Origin: Streptomyces broussonetiae
GTDB taxonomy: Bacteria > Actinomycetota > Actinomycetes > Streptomycetales > Streptomycetaceae
Length of the DNA stretch: 64,000 nt
Reading direction: 5' to 3'
Assembly (NCBI RefSeq): GCF_009796285.1
Contig: NZ_CP047020.1
Span: 4,712,001 to 4,776,000, forward strand
Shown: piece after piece, positions 34,801 through 43,679 of the stretch
How positions within the stretch are numbered: the first letter of the stretch is position 1
Layout: every line of letters begins with the position of its first letter
The notes under the pieces: generated by a model
Told to the model about the DNA's origin: nothing
The model's database searches: none
What the model saw: the letters and a program-made list of their open reading frames with translations, nothing else
Made by a program: the position numbers and the translations under genes

Positions 34801-35794
34801 GCGCCGGAAACTGGCCGAGGACAAGGACCTTCAGGCCCTGCAGCTCCAGCTGAAGCCCAAGGCGAGGAAGGCCCTGTCCCAGGTGGCAGCGGCCACCGCT
34901 TCTCGCGAGGGCGGCGAGTCCCTGGAACGCAGGGGGCTGACCGACTGGACGATCGGCACGCTCACCCGGGTCTTCGAGACCCGCCGGGCCGGCCAGCCGG
35001 TGAAGGCGTACCCGGCACTGGTGGACGACGGCGACACGGTCTCGGTGCGGCTCTTCGACACCGAGGCCGAGCAGGCGGAAGCCATGTGGAAGGGCACCCG
35101 GCGCCTGATCCTGCGGAACATCCCGGTGAACCCGGCGAAGTTCGCCTCGGAGAAGCTGACGAACGCCCAGAAGCTCGCCCTGTCCGCGAACCCGCACGGC
35201 TCCATCCAGGCCCTGTTCGACGACTGTGCGATGGCCGCGGCGGACAGGCTGATCGCGGACTTCGGCGGCCCGGTCTGGGACGAGGAGTCGTACCGGAAGC
35301 TGTACGACAAGGTGCGCGCGGAGATCGTGGACACGACGGTCCGTACGGTCGGCCAGGTGCAGCAGGTGCTGGCCGCCTGGCAGGCCTGTGAGCGCCGCCT
35401 GAAGGCCACGAGCAGCCCGGTGCTGCTCGCGAACCTGACAGACGTCAGGGCGCAGCTGGACGCCCTCGTGAAGCCGGGCTTCGTGACCTGGGCGGGCATA
35501 CGCCGCCTGCCCGACCTGATGCGCTACCTGGTGGCCGCGGACCGCCGCCTGCAGCAGATGCCGACGGGCGTCCAGCGCGACACCACCCGCATGGAGAAGG
35601 TCCACGAGATGCAGGACGAGTACGCCTGGCTCCTGGAGCAGCTCCCCAAGGGCCGCCCGGTTCCGCAGGCCGTCCTGGACATCCGCTGGATGCTGGAGGA
35701 GCTGAGGGTCAGCTATTTCGCGCACGCCCTCGGCACCGCGTACCCCGTCTCCGACAAGCGGATCGTGAAGGCGATCGACGCGGCCGTGCCGTAA
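31850..35794 (+). CDS. hrpA: ATP-dependent RNA helicase HrpA (DEAH-box)
   Basis: 1314 residues, the usual length of bacterial HrpA. Walker A GETGSGKTTQ begins at residue 100, DEAH is at residues 198-201, followed by SATID, NVAETSLTVPGIKYV and QRKGRCGR. The helicase-associated HA2/OB region and the long C-terminal DUF3418-type domain are complete. HrpA in other bacteria acts on mRNA and on collided ribosomes. ATG 31850 is the family-like start. It is encoded alone; tRNA-Asp copy 2 follows 98 bp downstream. Confidence 0.93.
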   Translation: MSTHPAPALGTLAPRLTELSLRDAHRLGRRLEGARKIRKPEARAAVLADIEAEVDRAEARIGERRARVPAVSYPEQLPVSQKKDVIAAAIRDHQVVIVAGETGSGKTTQIPKICMELGRGVRGMIGHTQPRRIAARTVAERVAEELRTPLGEAVGWKVRFTDQVSPDATFVKLMTDGILLAEIQTDRELRAYDTIIIDEAHERSLNIDFLLGYLAQLLPKRPDLKIVITSATIDPERFSRHFGDAPIIEVSGRTYPVEVRYRPLLEEESEDADRDQITAICDAVEELQAEGQGDILVFLSGEREIRDTADALEKRKYRFTEILPLYARLSHAEQHRVFQPHAGRRIVLATNVAETSLTVPGIKYVIDPGFARISRYSHRTKVQRLPIEPVSQASANQRKGRCGRTSDGICIRLYSEDDFLARPEFTDAEILRTNLASVILQMTAAGLGDIEKFPFIDPPDHRNIRDGVQLLQELGALDPAQKDPRKRLTDTGRKLAQLPVDPRLARMVLEADKNGCVREVMVIAAALSIQDPRERPADKQAQADQQHARFKDETSDFLAYLNLWRYVREQQKERGSSSFRRMCKQEYLNFLRIREWQDIYTQLRTVAKQMGIHLAEEDAPGDRIHVSLLAGLLSHLGMKDVKDGNKNEYLGARSAKFAIFPGSSLFRKQPKFVMSAELVETSRLWARVNAKIEPEWVEPLAEHLLKRTYSEPHWEKDQAAVMAYEKVTLYGVPIVAQRKVNYGRIDPEASRELFIRNALVEGDWRTHHKFFADNRKLLSEVEELEHRARRRDIVVDDDTLFDFYDQRVPEHVVSGAHFDSWWKHKRHEQPDFLDFEREMLIRESAEAVTKADYPDSWRQGQLKFRVTYQFEPGADADGVTVHIPLQVLNQVTDEGFDWQIPGLREEVVTELIRSLPKPVRRHYVPAPNYAKAFLEKAVPLQEPLTVTMARELRRMVGVPFEAQDFDWSKVPDHLRITFRIVDERRRKLAEDKDLQALQLQLKPKARKALSQVAAATASREGGESLERRGLTDWTIGTLTRVFETRRAGQPVKAYPALVDDGDTVSVRLFDTEAEQAEAMWKGTRRLILRNIPVNPAKFASEKLTNAQKLALSANPHGSIQALFDDCAMAAADRLIADFGGPVWDEESYRKLYDKVRAEIVDTTVRTVGQVQQVLAAWQACERRLKATSSPVLLANLTDVRAQLDALVKPGFVTWAGIRRLPDLMRYLVAADRRLQQMPTGVQRDTTRMEKVHEMQDEYAWLLEQLPKGRPVPQAVLDIRWMLEELRVSYFAHALGTAYPVSDKRIVKAIDAAVP

Positions 35795-35891
35795 GCGTAC
35801 GTGTACAGGGAGTGAGTTCGACCAGGCGGCCCCACCTCCTGTACAGTCTCTTTTCGCAGCGCAACGCAGCAAGCCGAGCGCCGCGAAACCT

Positions 35892-35966
35892 GGTCCTGTG
35901 GAGCAGTTTGGAGTGCTCGCCACCCTGTCAAGGTGGAGGCCGCGGGTTCAAATCCCGTCAGGACCG
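35892..35966 (+). tRNA. tRNA-Asp (GUC), copy 2
   Basis: Sequence identical to 31158-31232, in the same orientation 4.7 kb further on. Flanking bases differ, so the identity is confined to the tRNA. Confidence 0.95.
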
Positions 35967-35978
35967 CACAGAAGAGAG

Positions 35979-36002
35979 AAGGGCCCCCGCGAGGGGGCCC
36001 TT
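35979..36002 (+). terminator. Terminator after tRNA-Asp copy 2
   Basis: Stem AAGGGCCCCC/GGGGGCCCTT with a 4-base loop, followed by CTTCTG. Confidence 0.78.
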
Positions 36003-36141
36003 CTTCTGCGTCCGGCCCTTACGCCCGGCCGTGCTCCCGACCCTGCGGAAGGCCGCAGACGTCCGCGGCCTTGACGGCGCCACATTCCCTCGGTACCCAG
36101 AAGGCAGGGCCCGCTTCCCTCTGCGGCCCCGGAGGTGGGGT

Positions 36142-36342
36142 ATGGCGGCATCGGCCAGGCACGAGACGCGGGCGCTGCTGAGGGCGCATCTGTCGGCCGC
36201 CTCGCCCTTCCGGCACCTCACCCGCCACTGCCCCGTCTGTCATCACCTCCTGCGGCTGGCGATGGACGCCGGAACGCGGATCCGGGAGGCGGGCGACGAG
36301 GGCGTCGAGGATCTCGAGGACGAAAGTCCCTGCAGCGCGTGA
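36142..36342 (+). CDS. Small DUF6274-like protein
   Basis: 66 residues: basic helical N-terminus (MAASARHETRALLRAHL), a HCPVCHHLLRLAM segment with CxxC-His that may bind zinc, then an acidic tail. A strong GGAGGTGGGG lies before ATG 36142. It resembles the short DUF6274 family of Streptomyces, from memory. The frame extends upstream through the tRNA, which rules out an earlier start. Function unknown. Confidence 0.65.
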   Translation: MAASARHETRALLRAHLSAASPFRHLTRHCPVCHHLLRLAMDAGTRIREAGDEGVEDLEDESPCSA

Positions 36343-36801
36343 CCAACGCCCGCCCCAACTGCCCACCGTGCGTGGGACCCTGGAAGCTGTCGCTCCACTA
36401 GCGCACACATGCCCCCGGCAACAACCGCCGGAGCATGTGACGGGAGTCACCGCATGAGTTTCCAAAAGGGCGGAACTTACCCCCGTCCTACAACTGGTCA
36501 ATTTAATATGTGCAATTGCACCAGCTCCGGAGGGCTCGCACAGCGGTTCCGACAGCCCTCCCCAGACTCCGACAAGCCCGCTCACAGACCCGCCCCCACA
36601 CGCCAACCAGCGCACAAAAAAGATCGCGCTGGACCCGGCGGAGTCCAGCGCGATCTACGACGCACCCTGTGTCGCTGCCTACAACGTTCTCTTCGGCTCG
36701 GGCGTGGGTCCTGTTGGGGCAGGCCCCGTGTCGCTTGGAGCTAGGGTTCGGACGTCTCGGCGGGTTGGGGGACCAGCCGTTTCGCCCGGTTATGCAGTTG
36801 T
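36343..36801. other. Intergenic region downstream of bldC
   Basis: No gene supported. It holds the bldC terminator (36615-36656) and an AT-rich patch around 36490-36520 with the palindrome TGCAATTGCA. Confidence 0.5.
36615..36656 (-). terminator. Rho-independent terminator of bldC
   Basis: On the minus strand a 14 bp stem (AGATCGCGCTGGAC and its complement) with an 8-base loop is followed by six T. It lies 145 bases after the bldC stop. Confidence 0.88.
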
Positions 36802-37008
36802 TCAGGCCTCGCTGCGCTGCTGCGGGATACCCGCGAGCAGAGCGCGGACCTCGGCCTCGCGGTAGCGGCGGTGCCCGCCGAGCGTACGGATGGACGTGAG
36901 CTTGCCGGCCTTCGCCCACCGCGTGACCGTCTTGGGGTCGACGCGGAACATGGTGGCGACCTCAGCCGGGGTCAGCAGCGGCTCGGCATCAGGGGTGCGA
37001 GCGGTCAT
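36802..37008 (-). CDS. bldC: BldC, MerR-like developmental regulator
   Basis: 68 residues, the exact size of BldC. A single winged HTH covers the protein: LLTPAEVATMFRVDPKTVTRWAKAG, then the wing TSIRTLGGHRRYRE. BldC binds DNA as head-to-tail oligomers on direct repeats and holds back entry into sporulation (established for Streptomyces). RBS GAGGAGG is six bases before ATG 37008. It is monocistronic with its own terminator and a long upstream region. Confidence 0.96.
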   Translation of the reverse strand: MTARTPDAEPLLTPAEVATMFRVDPKTVTRWAKAGKLTSIRTLGGHRRYREAEVRALLAGIPQQRSEA

Positions 37009-37560
37009 GAGCGGCCTCCTCGGGAGAACCGAACCTTCTCGGTTCTTTCCTCTAAATTCTGCACCTTGACCCGCGTTGCCCGAAATGGCGGACGCGAGTC
37101 GAGTCGGTTATAGGACGAACGGCTTGTCCTCGGCACTACAACTACACCATCTGTCCAGCCGCGTCGGCCAAACCGATGGAATTGCCCTCCCAGGTGTTCA
37201 TCAGCGACGGAAGCCGATGGACCATGCCATAGCGGACAGTCACGCCACTGTGACGATCAGTCACAGGACGATCAGGAGTCATCAGACCCCCCAAAGCACG
37301 CAATGCCGAGATTCCACCCACAATGGAGCATAGTTGGGCGGACGGAGCCCTCCCCGGACTCCTTGTCCTATTTTGGCATGAGGAGTGGCAAGAGACGCAA
37401 GGGCCCTGTACGTGCGGTCCGTCACGCTTCAGCCATCCTTGACACAAACGCCCGGATCGGGACCAACGTCCCGTCAGATGGCCAAGTGCGGTAGACCGTA
37501 TGCCGTTCGACGACGTTTTGGATCGTGACGTACGTCACTCAGGCCATGGGCCGGTACCGC
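37009..37560. other. Long upstream region of bldC, no gene
   Basis: 552 bp without a supported gene. Composition is AT-richer than the surroundings (for example TTCTTTCCTCTAAATTCTGC after 37035), consistent with a regulated promoter for bldC on the minus strand. I could not assign defined operators. Confidence 0.45.
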
Positions 37561-38403
37561 TCAGTTCGCCGAGCGCCGGTCCCGTACCGACCGCCAGCGC
37601 TCCACGAGCCGCCCGTACGCCTCTCCGGCAGCCGCCCCGTCGCCCCGGCGCAGCGCCTCGATGCCGTCGGCCACGTCCGCCGCCGAATGGTCGCCCTCCA
37701 ACTCGCCGGCCGGCAGCACGTGCACCAGGCCGCCGTAGTCCAGCTCCACCAGCGAGCGCGGGTGGAACTCCTCCAACCAGCGGCCGACGTCCACCAGGCC
37801 GTCGATCAGCGGGCCTTCCTCGACGGTGTCCTTGAGCGTGCGCAGGGCCCGCGCCCCCCGGCGCCGGGCCTGCACCATGGGCGTGCGGTAGCGCAGCAGC
37901 GGGGGCACCTCGGCGGTGCCCTTCTCGTAGCGCCGCTCCTCGTCGGAGACCAGCACGAACCAGTTGAGCGGCACCTGCCAGGTCGCCGTGCGGATCCACG
38001 GGCGGGCATCGGGGTTGCGGGCGAGCCAGCGCTCGTAGTCCTGGGCGGCCTGGCGGCGTACGACCGGCGGCAGTACCGCGTCCAGTACCGCCGCGGGCAG
38101 TTCCTCGACCAGCTCGCCGAGCGCCTGCCAGCCGCGCAGCCGGGTCCGCCAGGGGCACACGCAGACCACGCCGTCGGCCTCCAGCACGAAGGCGTCGCTG
38201 CTCTCGTGCACCGGCACCGCGACCGGCGGGGTGGGCAGCAAGTCGGCGAGCGAGCGGCGCAGTTCGTCCTGGTAGGAGGGGCGGTCGCAGCGGCGTGCGT
38301 AGCGCGCCCAGTGGCTGCGCTCCGGCTCCGGGAAGGCGCCCAGCGGCTCGTACACGCGCAGGTACGCGGCATAGGGGACGACCACGGAGGACACCTTCGG
38401 CAC
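37561..38403 (-). CDS. Conserved actinomycete protein, unknown function
   Basis: 280 residues, soluble. No recognised catalytic motif. It contains TWQVPLNWFVLVSDEERRY, an LRYRTPMVQARRR basic stretch and an acidic/helical end. GTG 38403 follows GGGGAGGGAG at the right distance; the longer frame to 38580 has no ribosome binding site and enters the vdh promoter. Divergent from vdh. It is conserved between bldC and vdh in Streptomyces as far as I recall. Function unknown. Confidence 0.65.
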   Translation of the reverse strand: MPKVSSVVVPYAAYLRVYEPLGAFPEPERSHWARYARRCDRPSYQDELRRSLADLLPTPPVAVPVHESSDAFVLEADGVVCVCPWRTRLRGWQALGELVEELPAAVLDAVLPPVVRRQAAQDYERWLARNPDARPWIRTATWQVPLNWFVLVSDEERRYEKGTAEVPPLLRYRTPMVQARRRGARALRTLKDTVEEGPLIDGLVDVGRWLEEFHPRSLVELDYGGLVHVLPAGELEGDHSAADVADGIEALRRGDGAAAGEAYGRLVERWRSVRDRRSAN

Positions 38404-38614
38404 GCCTGCTCCCTCCCCATCGGGCCCGGCTCGAAAACCGCTGCAAAACCACTGCAAATCGTCCCACGTACATGCGTGCGCGAGAGGCACGCGAGAGTGA
38501 TCCTGAACACTGCGCGGATGGTGATCGGGCCGAGGCTCTACGCTCATGCCACGGCACCCCGCCACCCGCACGGGGTCCACCCCACTCGCCGCTATTTACA
38601 CAGGAGTCACCACA

Positions 38615-39721
38615 GTGACCGACGTAACCGGCGCGTCTGCTGATGTCCTGCACTCCCTGTTCCACTCGGACCAGGGCGGCCATGAGCAGGTCGTGCTCTG
38701 CCAGGACCGCGCCAGCGGCCTCAAGGCCGTGATCGCCATCCACTCCACCGCCCTGGGCCCGGCCCTCGGCGGAACGCGCTTCTACCCGTACGCGACCGAG
38801 GCCGAGGCCGTCGCCGACGCGCTCAACCTCGCCCGCGGGATGTCGTACAAGAACGCCATGGCCGGCCTCGACCACGGCGGCGGCAAGGCCGTGATCATCG
38901 GCGACCCGCAGCGCGACAAGACCGAGGAACTGCTGCTCGCCTACGGCCGCATGGTCGCCTCGCTCGGCGGGCGTTACGTCACCGCGTGCGACGTCGGCAC
39001 CTATGTCGCCGACATGGACGTCGTGGCCCGCGAGTGCCGCTGGACCACCGGCCGCTCCCCGGAGAACGGCGGCGCCGGCGACTCCTCGGTGCTCACCGCC
39101 TTCGGCGTCTACCAGGGCATGCGCGCCTCCGCCCAGCACCTGTGGGGCGACCCCTCGCTGCGGGACCGCAAGGTCGGCGTCGCGGGTGTCGGCAAGGTCG
39201 GTCACCATCTGGTGAAGCACCTGCGGGACGAGGGCGCCGAGGTCGTCGTCACGGACGTGCGCACCGACGTCGTCGAGCGGATCCTCGGCCAGTACCCCGA
39301 GGGCGTGACGGCGGTCTCCGACACCGAGGCGCTGATCCGGGCGGAGGGGCTCGACATCTACGCGCCCTGCGCGCTCGGCGGCGCCCTGAACGACGCCAGC
39401 GTGCCGGTCCTCACCGCCAAGGTGGTGTGCGGCGCCGCCAACAACCAGCTCGCGCACCCGGGCGTGGAGAAGGACCTCGCCGACCGCGGGATCCTCTACG
39501 CGCCGGACTACGTGGTGAACGCGGGCGGAGTCATCCAGGTCGCCGACGAGCTGCACGGGTTCGACTTCGACCGGTGCAGGGCGAAGGCGGCGAGGATCTT
39601 CGACACCACGCTGGCCATATTCGCACGTGCGAAGGAAGACGGGATTCCGCCGGCCGCCGCGGCCGACCGGATCGCCGAGCAGCGGATGGCCGAGGCCCGA
39701 GCGGGCCGTACGGCAGGATGA
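38615..39721 (+). CDS. vdh: Valine (branched-chain amino acid) dehydrogenase
   Basis: 368 residues of the Glu/Leu/Phe/Val dehydrogenase family. It deaminates valine, leucine and isoleucine oxidatively with NAD, supplying precursors for branched fatty acids and polyketides. The catalytic Lys is in LDHGGGKAVIIGD, the substrate end is ALGGTRFYPY, and the NAD fold is KVGVAGVGKVGHHLV. GTG 38615 has AGGAG eight bases upstream. Monocistronic; the 210 bp upstream are shared with the divergent hypothetical gene. Confidence 0.93.
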   Translation: MTDVTGASADVLHSLFHSDQGGHEQVVLCQDRASGLKAVIAIHSTALGPALGGTRFYPYATEAEAVADALNLARGMSYKNAMAGLDHGGGKAVIIGDPQRDKTEELLLAYGRMVASLGGRYVTACDVGTYVADMDVVARECRWTTGRSPENGGAGDSSVLTAFGVYQGMRASAQHLWGDPSLRDRKVGVAGVGKVGHHLVKHLRDEGAEVVVTDVRTDVVERILGQYPEGVTAVSDTEALIRAEGLDIYAPCALGGALNDASVPVLTAKVVCGAANNQLAHPGVEKDLADRGILYAPDYVVNAGGVIQVADELHGFDFDRCRAKAARIFDTTLAIFARAKEDGIPPAAAADRIAEQRMAEARAGRTAG

Positions 39722-40011
39722 ACCGATCGCACACATGAGCGGTACCCGTCGGCGGGAACTTAGAGAGAACTCTCACTTCCACCGGCGGGTCGTTCCCCGA
39801 TAAGTGGTTAAAATCGCCACTGACCAGCAAGGACGAGGTGCCTCGAGGGTCCTGTGCACACGCGCGTGCTGCGGGCGACGTACCGTAGGGGCGCGGGCTC
39901 AGGTACCGTGGAAGCCCTACGGACCGGCCTCTCTGCGGAGAGTCCGTTCCGGATCATGAACGCGTGTCAGACTCTGGGGCCGTCGAGCCCCGTCACCGAG
40001 GGGGTCGAGCC

Positions 40012-40269
40012 ATGGGGCGCGGCCGGGCCAAGGCCAAGCAGACAAAGGTCGCCCGCCAGCTGAAGTACAACAGCGGTGGGACTGACCTGTCACGTCTGGC
40101 CAGTGAACTGGGCGCATCGACTTCGAGCCAGCCGCCGAACGGCGAGCCGTTCGAGGACGATGAGAACGACGAGGACGATCTCTACTCTCGCTACGCCGAC
40201 CTCTACGAGGACGACGACGAGGATGAGGACGAGAAGGATCCTCACCAACAGCACCGTCGCGGCGCTTGA
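40012..40269 (+). CDS. DUF3073 family protein
   Basis: 85 residues: basic N-terminus MGRGRAKAKQTKVARQLKY, then TDLSRLASELG, then a strongly acidic Asp/Glu tail. This is the DUF3073 pattern, universal in actinobacteria; function unknown. ATG 40012 starts the conserved block. A TAAAAT hexamer at 39809-39814 may be its -10 element, which would leave a 200-base leader. Terminator at 40286. Confidence 0.88.
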   Translation: MGRGRAKAKQTKVARQLKYNSGGTDLSRLASELGASTSSQPPNGEPFEDDENDEDDLYSRYADLYEDDDEDEDEKDPHQQHRRGA

Positions 40270-40285
40270 CCTTGCAGTGACCAGT

Positions 40286-40312
40286 CCGGTCGGTGGCAGA
40301 GCCACCGACCGG
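40286..40312. terminator. Hairpin between DUF3073 gene and purM
   Basis: Perfect 12 bp stem CCGGTCGGTGGC/GCCACCGACCGG with a 3-base loop, followed on the plus strand by TTTCTGTG. It serves the DUF3073 gene and can also act on purM, which converges from the right. Confidence 0.85.
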
Positions 40313-40347
40313 TTTCTGTGCTTTCCGCACGGTCACCGCCCGCCGGA

Positions 40348-41421
40348 TCAGGCGGAGTAGTCTCCGACCAGCTCGGCGCCGGTCGTCTTCTCGCCACGCT
40401 CGGTGATCTCACCGGCCACCCAGGCCTCGACCCCGCGGTCGGCCAGAGTCGTGAGGGCCACCTCGGCGGAGTCCTGAGGGACGATCGCCATCATGCCGAC
40501 GCCCATGTTCAGGGTCTTCTCCAGCTCCAGGCGCTCGACGTCGCCGGTCCTGCCGACCAGGTCGAAGATCGCGCCCGGGGTCCAGGTGGAGCGGTCGACC
40601 GTGGCGTGCAGCGTGTCCGGGATCACGCGGGCCAGGTTGGCCGCGAGACCGCCGCCGGTGATGTGCGAGTACGCGTGCACATCGGTGGTGCGGGTCAGCG
40701 CCAGGCAGTCCAGCGAGTAGATCTTCGTGGGCTCCAGCAGCTCCTCGCCGAGGGTGCGGCCGAGGTCGGCGACCTCGGCCTCCAGGGCCAGGCCGGCGCG
40801 GTCCAGCAGCACGTGGCGGACCAGGGAGTACCCGTTCGAGTGAAGACCGGAGGACGCCATGGCGATCACCGTGTCACCCTTACGGATGCGATCCGCGCCG
40901 AGCAGCCGGTCGGCCTCCACGACACCCGTACCGGCGCCGGCGACGTCGAAGTCGTCCGCGCCCAGCAGGCCCGGGTGTTCGGCCGTCTCGCCGCCCACCA
41001 GGGCGCACCCCGCGAGCACACAGCCCTCCGCGATGCCCTTCACGATGGCCGCGACGCGCTCGGGGTGGACCTTGCCGACGCAGATGTAGTCCGTCATGAA
41101 CAGCGGCTCGGCACCGCACACCACGATGTCGTCCATGACCATGGCGACCAGGTCGTGGCCGATGGTGTCGTAGACGCCCATGCGGCGCGCGATGTCGACC
41201 TTCGTGCCGACGCCGTCCGTGGCGGAGGCGAGCAGCGGGCGCTCGTAGCGCTTGAGGGCGGAGGCGTCGAAGAGGCCGGCGAAGCCGCCGAGGCCACCGA
41301 GGACCTCGGGGCGCCGGGTCTTCTTCACCCACTCCTTCATCAGCTCGACCGCGCGGTCGCCCGCCTCGATGTCGACTCCGGCAGCCGCGTAGGAAGCACC
41401 GGTGGAACGGCTCTCAGACAT
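40348..41421 (-). CDS. purM: Phosphoribosylformylglycinamidine cyclo-ligase (AIR synthetase)
   Basis: 357 residues, step 5 of IMP synthesis: FGAM plus ATP to AIR. Family motifs SATDGVGTKVDIARRMG, the DYICVGKVHPE segment, GGETAEHPG, HSNGYSLVR and ITGGGLAANLARV are present. It starts 34 bp after the purF stop on the same strand, so purF-purM form an operon ending in the hairpin at 40286-40312. Confidence 0.96.
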   Translation of the reverse strand: MSESRSTGASYAAAGVDIEAGDRAVELMKEWVKKTRRPEVLGGLGGFAGLFDASALKRYERPLLASATDGVGTKVDIARRMGVYDTIGHDLVAMVMDDIVVCGAEPLFMTDYICVGKVHPERVAAIVKGIAEGCVLAGCALVGGETAEHPGLLGADDFDVAGAGTGVVEADRLLGADRIRKGDTVIAMASSGLHSNGYSLVRHVLLDRAGLALEAEVADLGRTLGEELLEPTKIYSLDCLALTRTTDVHAYSHITGGGLAANLARVIPDTLHATVDRSTWTPGAIFDLVGRTGDVERLELEKTLNMGVGMMAIVPQDSAEVALTTLADRGVEAWVAGEITERGEKTTGAELVGDYSA

Positions 41422-41455
41422 TGCCTGGGATCTTTCGGGTTGGTTTCTACGGGGC

Positions 41456-42985
41456 TTACGGGCGACGGATGGCGTCGGCCGCGGCCGTGGCGGCGGGCCC
41501 GGCGGCCAGCTCGGTCTCCAGCAGCTGCTTGCCGAGCAGCTCGGGGTCCGGCAGCTCCATCGGGTACTCGCCGTCGAAGCAGGCGCGGCACAGGTTCGGC
41601 TTGGCGATCGTGGTCGCCTCGATCATGCCGTCGATGGAGATGTACGCGAGCGAGTCGGAGCCGAGGCTGGTGCCGATCTCCTCGATGGTCATCCCGTTGG
41701 CGATCAGTTCCGCGCGCGTGGCGAAGTCGATGCCGAAGAAGCAGGGCCACTTCACGGGCGGCGAGGAGATCCGGATGTGGACCTCGGCGGCGCCGGCCTC
41801 GCGGAGCATGCGGACCAGGGCGCGCTGGGTGTTGCCGCGCACGATGGAGTCGTCGACGACGACCAGGCGCTTGCCCTTGATGACTTCCTTGAGCGGGTTC
41901 AGCTTCAGGCGGATACCCAGCTGGCGGATGGTCTGCGAGGGCTGGATGAAGGTCCGGCCGACGTAGGCGTTCTTCACGAGACCGGCGCCGAAGGGGATGC
42001 CGGAGGCCTCCGCGTAGCCGATGGCGGCCGGGGTACCGGACTCCGGGGTCGCTATGACGAGGTCGGCCTCGGCAGGGGCTTCCTTGGCGAGCCGGCGGCC
42101 CATCTCCACCCGGGAGAGGTAGACGTTCCGGCCGGCGATGTCGGTGTCCGGGCGGGCCAGGTACACATACTCGAAGACACAGCCCTTGGGCTTTGCTTCC
42201 GCGAATCGCGAGCTGCGCAGACCGTTCTCGTCGATGGCGACGAACTCGCCCGGCTCGATCTCCCGCACGAAGCTCGCGCCGGTGATGTCCAGGGCGGCGG
42301 TCTCGGAGGCGACCACCCAGCCGCGCTCCAGGCGGCCGAGGACCAGCGGGCGGATGCCCTGCGGGTCGCGGGCGGCGTAGAGGGTGTGCTCGTCCATGAA
42401 GACGAGCGAGAAGGCGCCACGCACCTTGGGGAGCACCGCGTGCGCGGCCTCCTCGATGGTCAGCGGCTTGCCGTCGTCATCGACCTGGGCGGCGAGCAGG
42501 GCCGTCAGCATGTCGGTGTCGTTGGTGGCCGCGACCCGGGTGGAGCGGCTGTTGTTGTCGTTGGGCAGCGCGGCGACCATCTCGGCGAGCTGCGCCGTGT
42601 TGACCAGGTTGCCGTTGTGGCCGAGCGCGATCGAGCCGTGCGCGGTGGCACGGAACGTCGGCTGGGCGTTCTCCCACACGGAGGCGCCGGTGGTCGAGTA
42701 GCGGGCGTGTCCGACCGCGATATGACCCTGGAGCGAACCGAGCGAGGTCTCGTCGAAGACCTGGGAGACCAGGCCCATGTCCTTGAAGACGAGGATCTGG
42801 GAGCCGTTGCTGACCGCGATTCCCGCGGATTCCTGACCCCGGTGCTGGAGGGCGTAGAGCCCGAAGTACGTGAGCTTTGCGACCTCTTCGCCCGGAGCCC
42901 AGACACCGAAGACGCCACACGCGTCCTGGGGGCCTTTCTCGCCGGGGAGCAGATCGTGATTGAGTCGACCGTCACCACGTGGCAC
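41456..42985 (-). CDS. purF: Amidophosphoribosyltransferase
   Basis: 509 residues, first step of IMP synthesis: PRPP plus glutamine to phosphoribosylamine. The N-terminal nucleophile is Cys23 (QDACGVFGVW), so a 22-residue propeptide must be removed, as in Bacillus-type PurF. The PRPP loop is VVVDDSIVRGNTQ. GTG 42985 is chosen from family length. First gene of purF-purM; the 200 bp before it should carry the promoter. Confidence 0.96.
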   Translation of the reverse strand: MPRGDGRLNHDLLPGEKGPQDACGVFGVWAPGEEVAKLTYFGLYALQHRGQESAGIAVSNGSQILVFKDMGLVSQVFDETSLGSLQGHIAVGHARYSTTGASVWENAQPTFRATAHGSIALGHNGNLVNTAQLAEMVAALPNDNNSRSTRVAATNDTDMLTALLAAQVDDDGKPLTIEEAAHAVLPKVRGAFSLVFMDEHTLYAARDPQGIRPLVLGRLERGWVVASETAALDITGASFVREIEPGEFVAIDENGLRSSRFAEAKPKGCVFEYVYLARPDTDIAGRNVYLSRVEMGRRLAKEAPAEADLVIATPESGTPAAIGYAEASGIPFGAGLVKNAYVGRTFIQPSQTIRQLGIRLKLNPLKEVIKGKRLVVVDDSIVRGNTQRALVRMLREAGAAEVHIRISSPPVKWPCFFGIDFATRAELIANGMTIEEIGTSLGSDSLAYISIDGMIEATTIAKPNLCRACFDGEYPMELPDPELLGKQLLETELAAGPAATAAADAIRRP

Positions 42986-43188
42986 GGCTCCGAGTGTAGG
43001 CGAGGTCGACCACTGGTCCGAATTGGGGATACGCGACCGTAACGGATCACTGTCTGCGGATCACCTTGGCGCTTTCTTGATTTACGCAGGTCAGCGAGGT
43101 GGCAGCCGGAACGGGACGGTCATCGGGGGAACCTCGGGCGGCGTGTGCACCCGGGTTTGCCGTATGCACGAGTGAGGTTCGTCGCACA

Positions 43189-43644
43189 TCAACCGGAGGC
43201 GTGACGGCTGAGGTGCACGAGGTCGCCGTCGCCGTCGGTGAGCGTCAGCGTCCGGTCGTCGCCCCGGGCGACCAGCGTGCCGGTGGTCAGTGCGCGGGCG
43301 AAGGCACGCTCGAAGTCCATCCGGTCCGGGGCGCAGGCCATCCGGGTGGTGCGCAGGTCACCGAGGGTGATCCGGTCGCCCTGCACGGTGGCCCGGGCGC
43401 TGAACTGGTTGCAGCCGAGGTTGCCGGCCGCCCTGCCGTCCGCGTCGATGCGCAGGTGGGCGGTGGCGGGCGCGTGCCGGATCGTACCGCCGACGGTCAG
43501 GCTGTCGACCCGCCAGTCGACGCCGGTCACCTGCTGCCCAGGACTCACCGCACCACTGTCCGCCCTTCCGGTGCCACAGGCCACCGTGAGCGGGACGAGT
43601 ACGGCGGTCAGCATCAGGGTCAAGCGCTGCTTGTACCGGTTCAT
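43189..43644 (-). CDS. META-domain lipoprotein (HslJ-like)
   Basis: 151 residues. A signal peptide with lipobox LTVAC (Cys23) is followed by one META domain with the conserved GNLGCNQFSARATVQG and TRMACAPDRMDFERAFARAL. Members are secreted, often linked to novobiocin or heat response in E. coli (HslJ); the role here is unknown. It lies 35 bp downstream of the maleylpyruvate isomerase-like gene on the same strand, so they may be cotranscribed. Confidence 0.82.
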   Translation of the reverse strand: MNRYKQRLTLMLTAVLVPLTVACGTGRADSGAVSPGQQVTGVDWRVDSLTVGGTIRHAPATAHLRIDADGRAAGNLGCNQFSARATVQGDRITLGDLRTTRMACAPDRMDFERAFARALTTGTLVARGDDRTLTLTDGDGDLVHLSRHASG

Positions 43645-43679
43645 GGTGATTCGACGTCGGCCCGGTCACGCCGGTTCCG

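Noticed and set aside
31802..35923. A minus-strand open frame of about 1370 codons
   Set aside because: Antisense shadow of hrpA, with no family-like sequence and a His/Arg/Leu-biased composition.
36503..36919. A minus-strand ORF overlapping bldC and its terminator
   Set aside because: It overlaps bldC in another frame, crosses the bldC terminator and has no plausible start signal.
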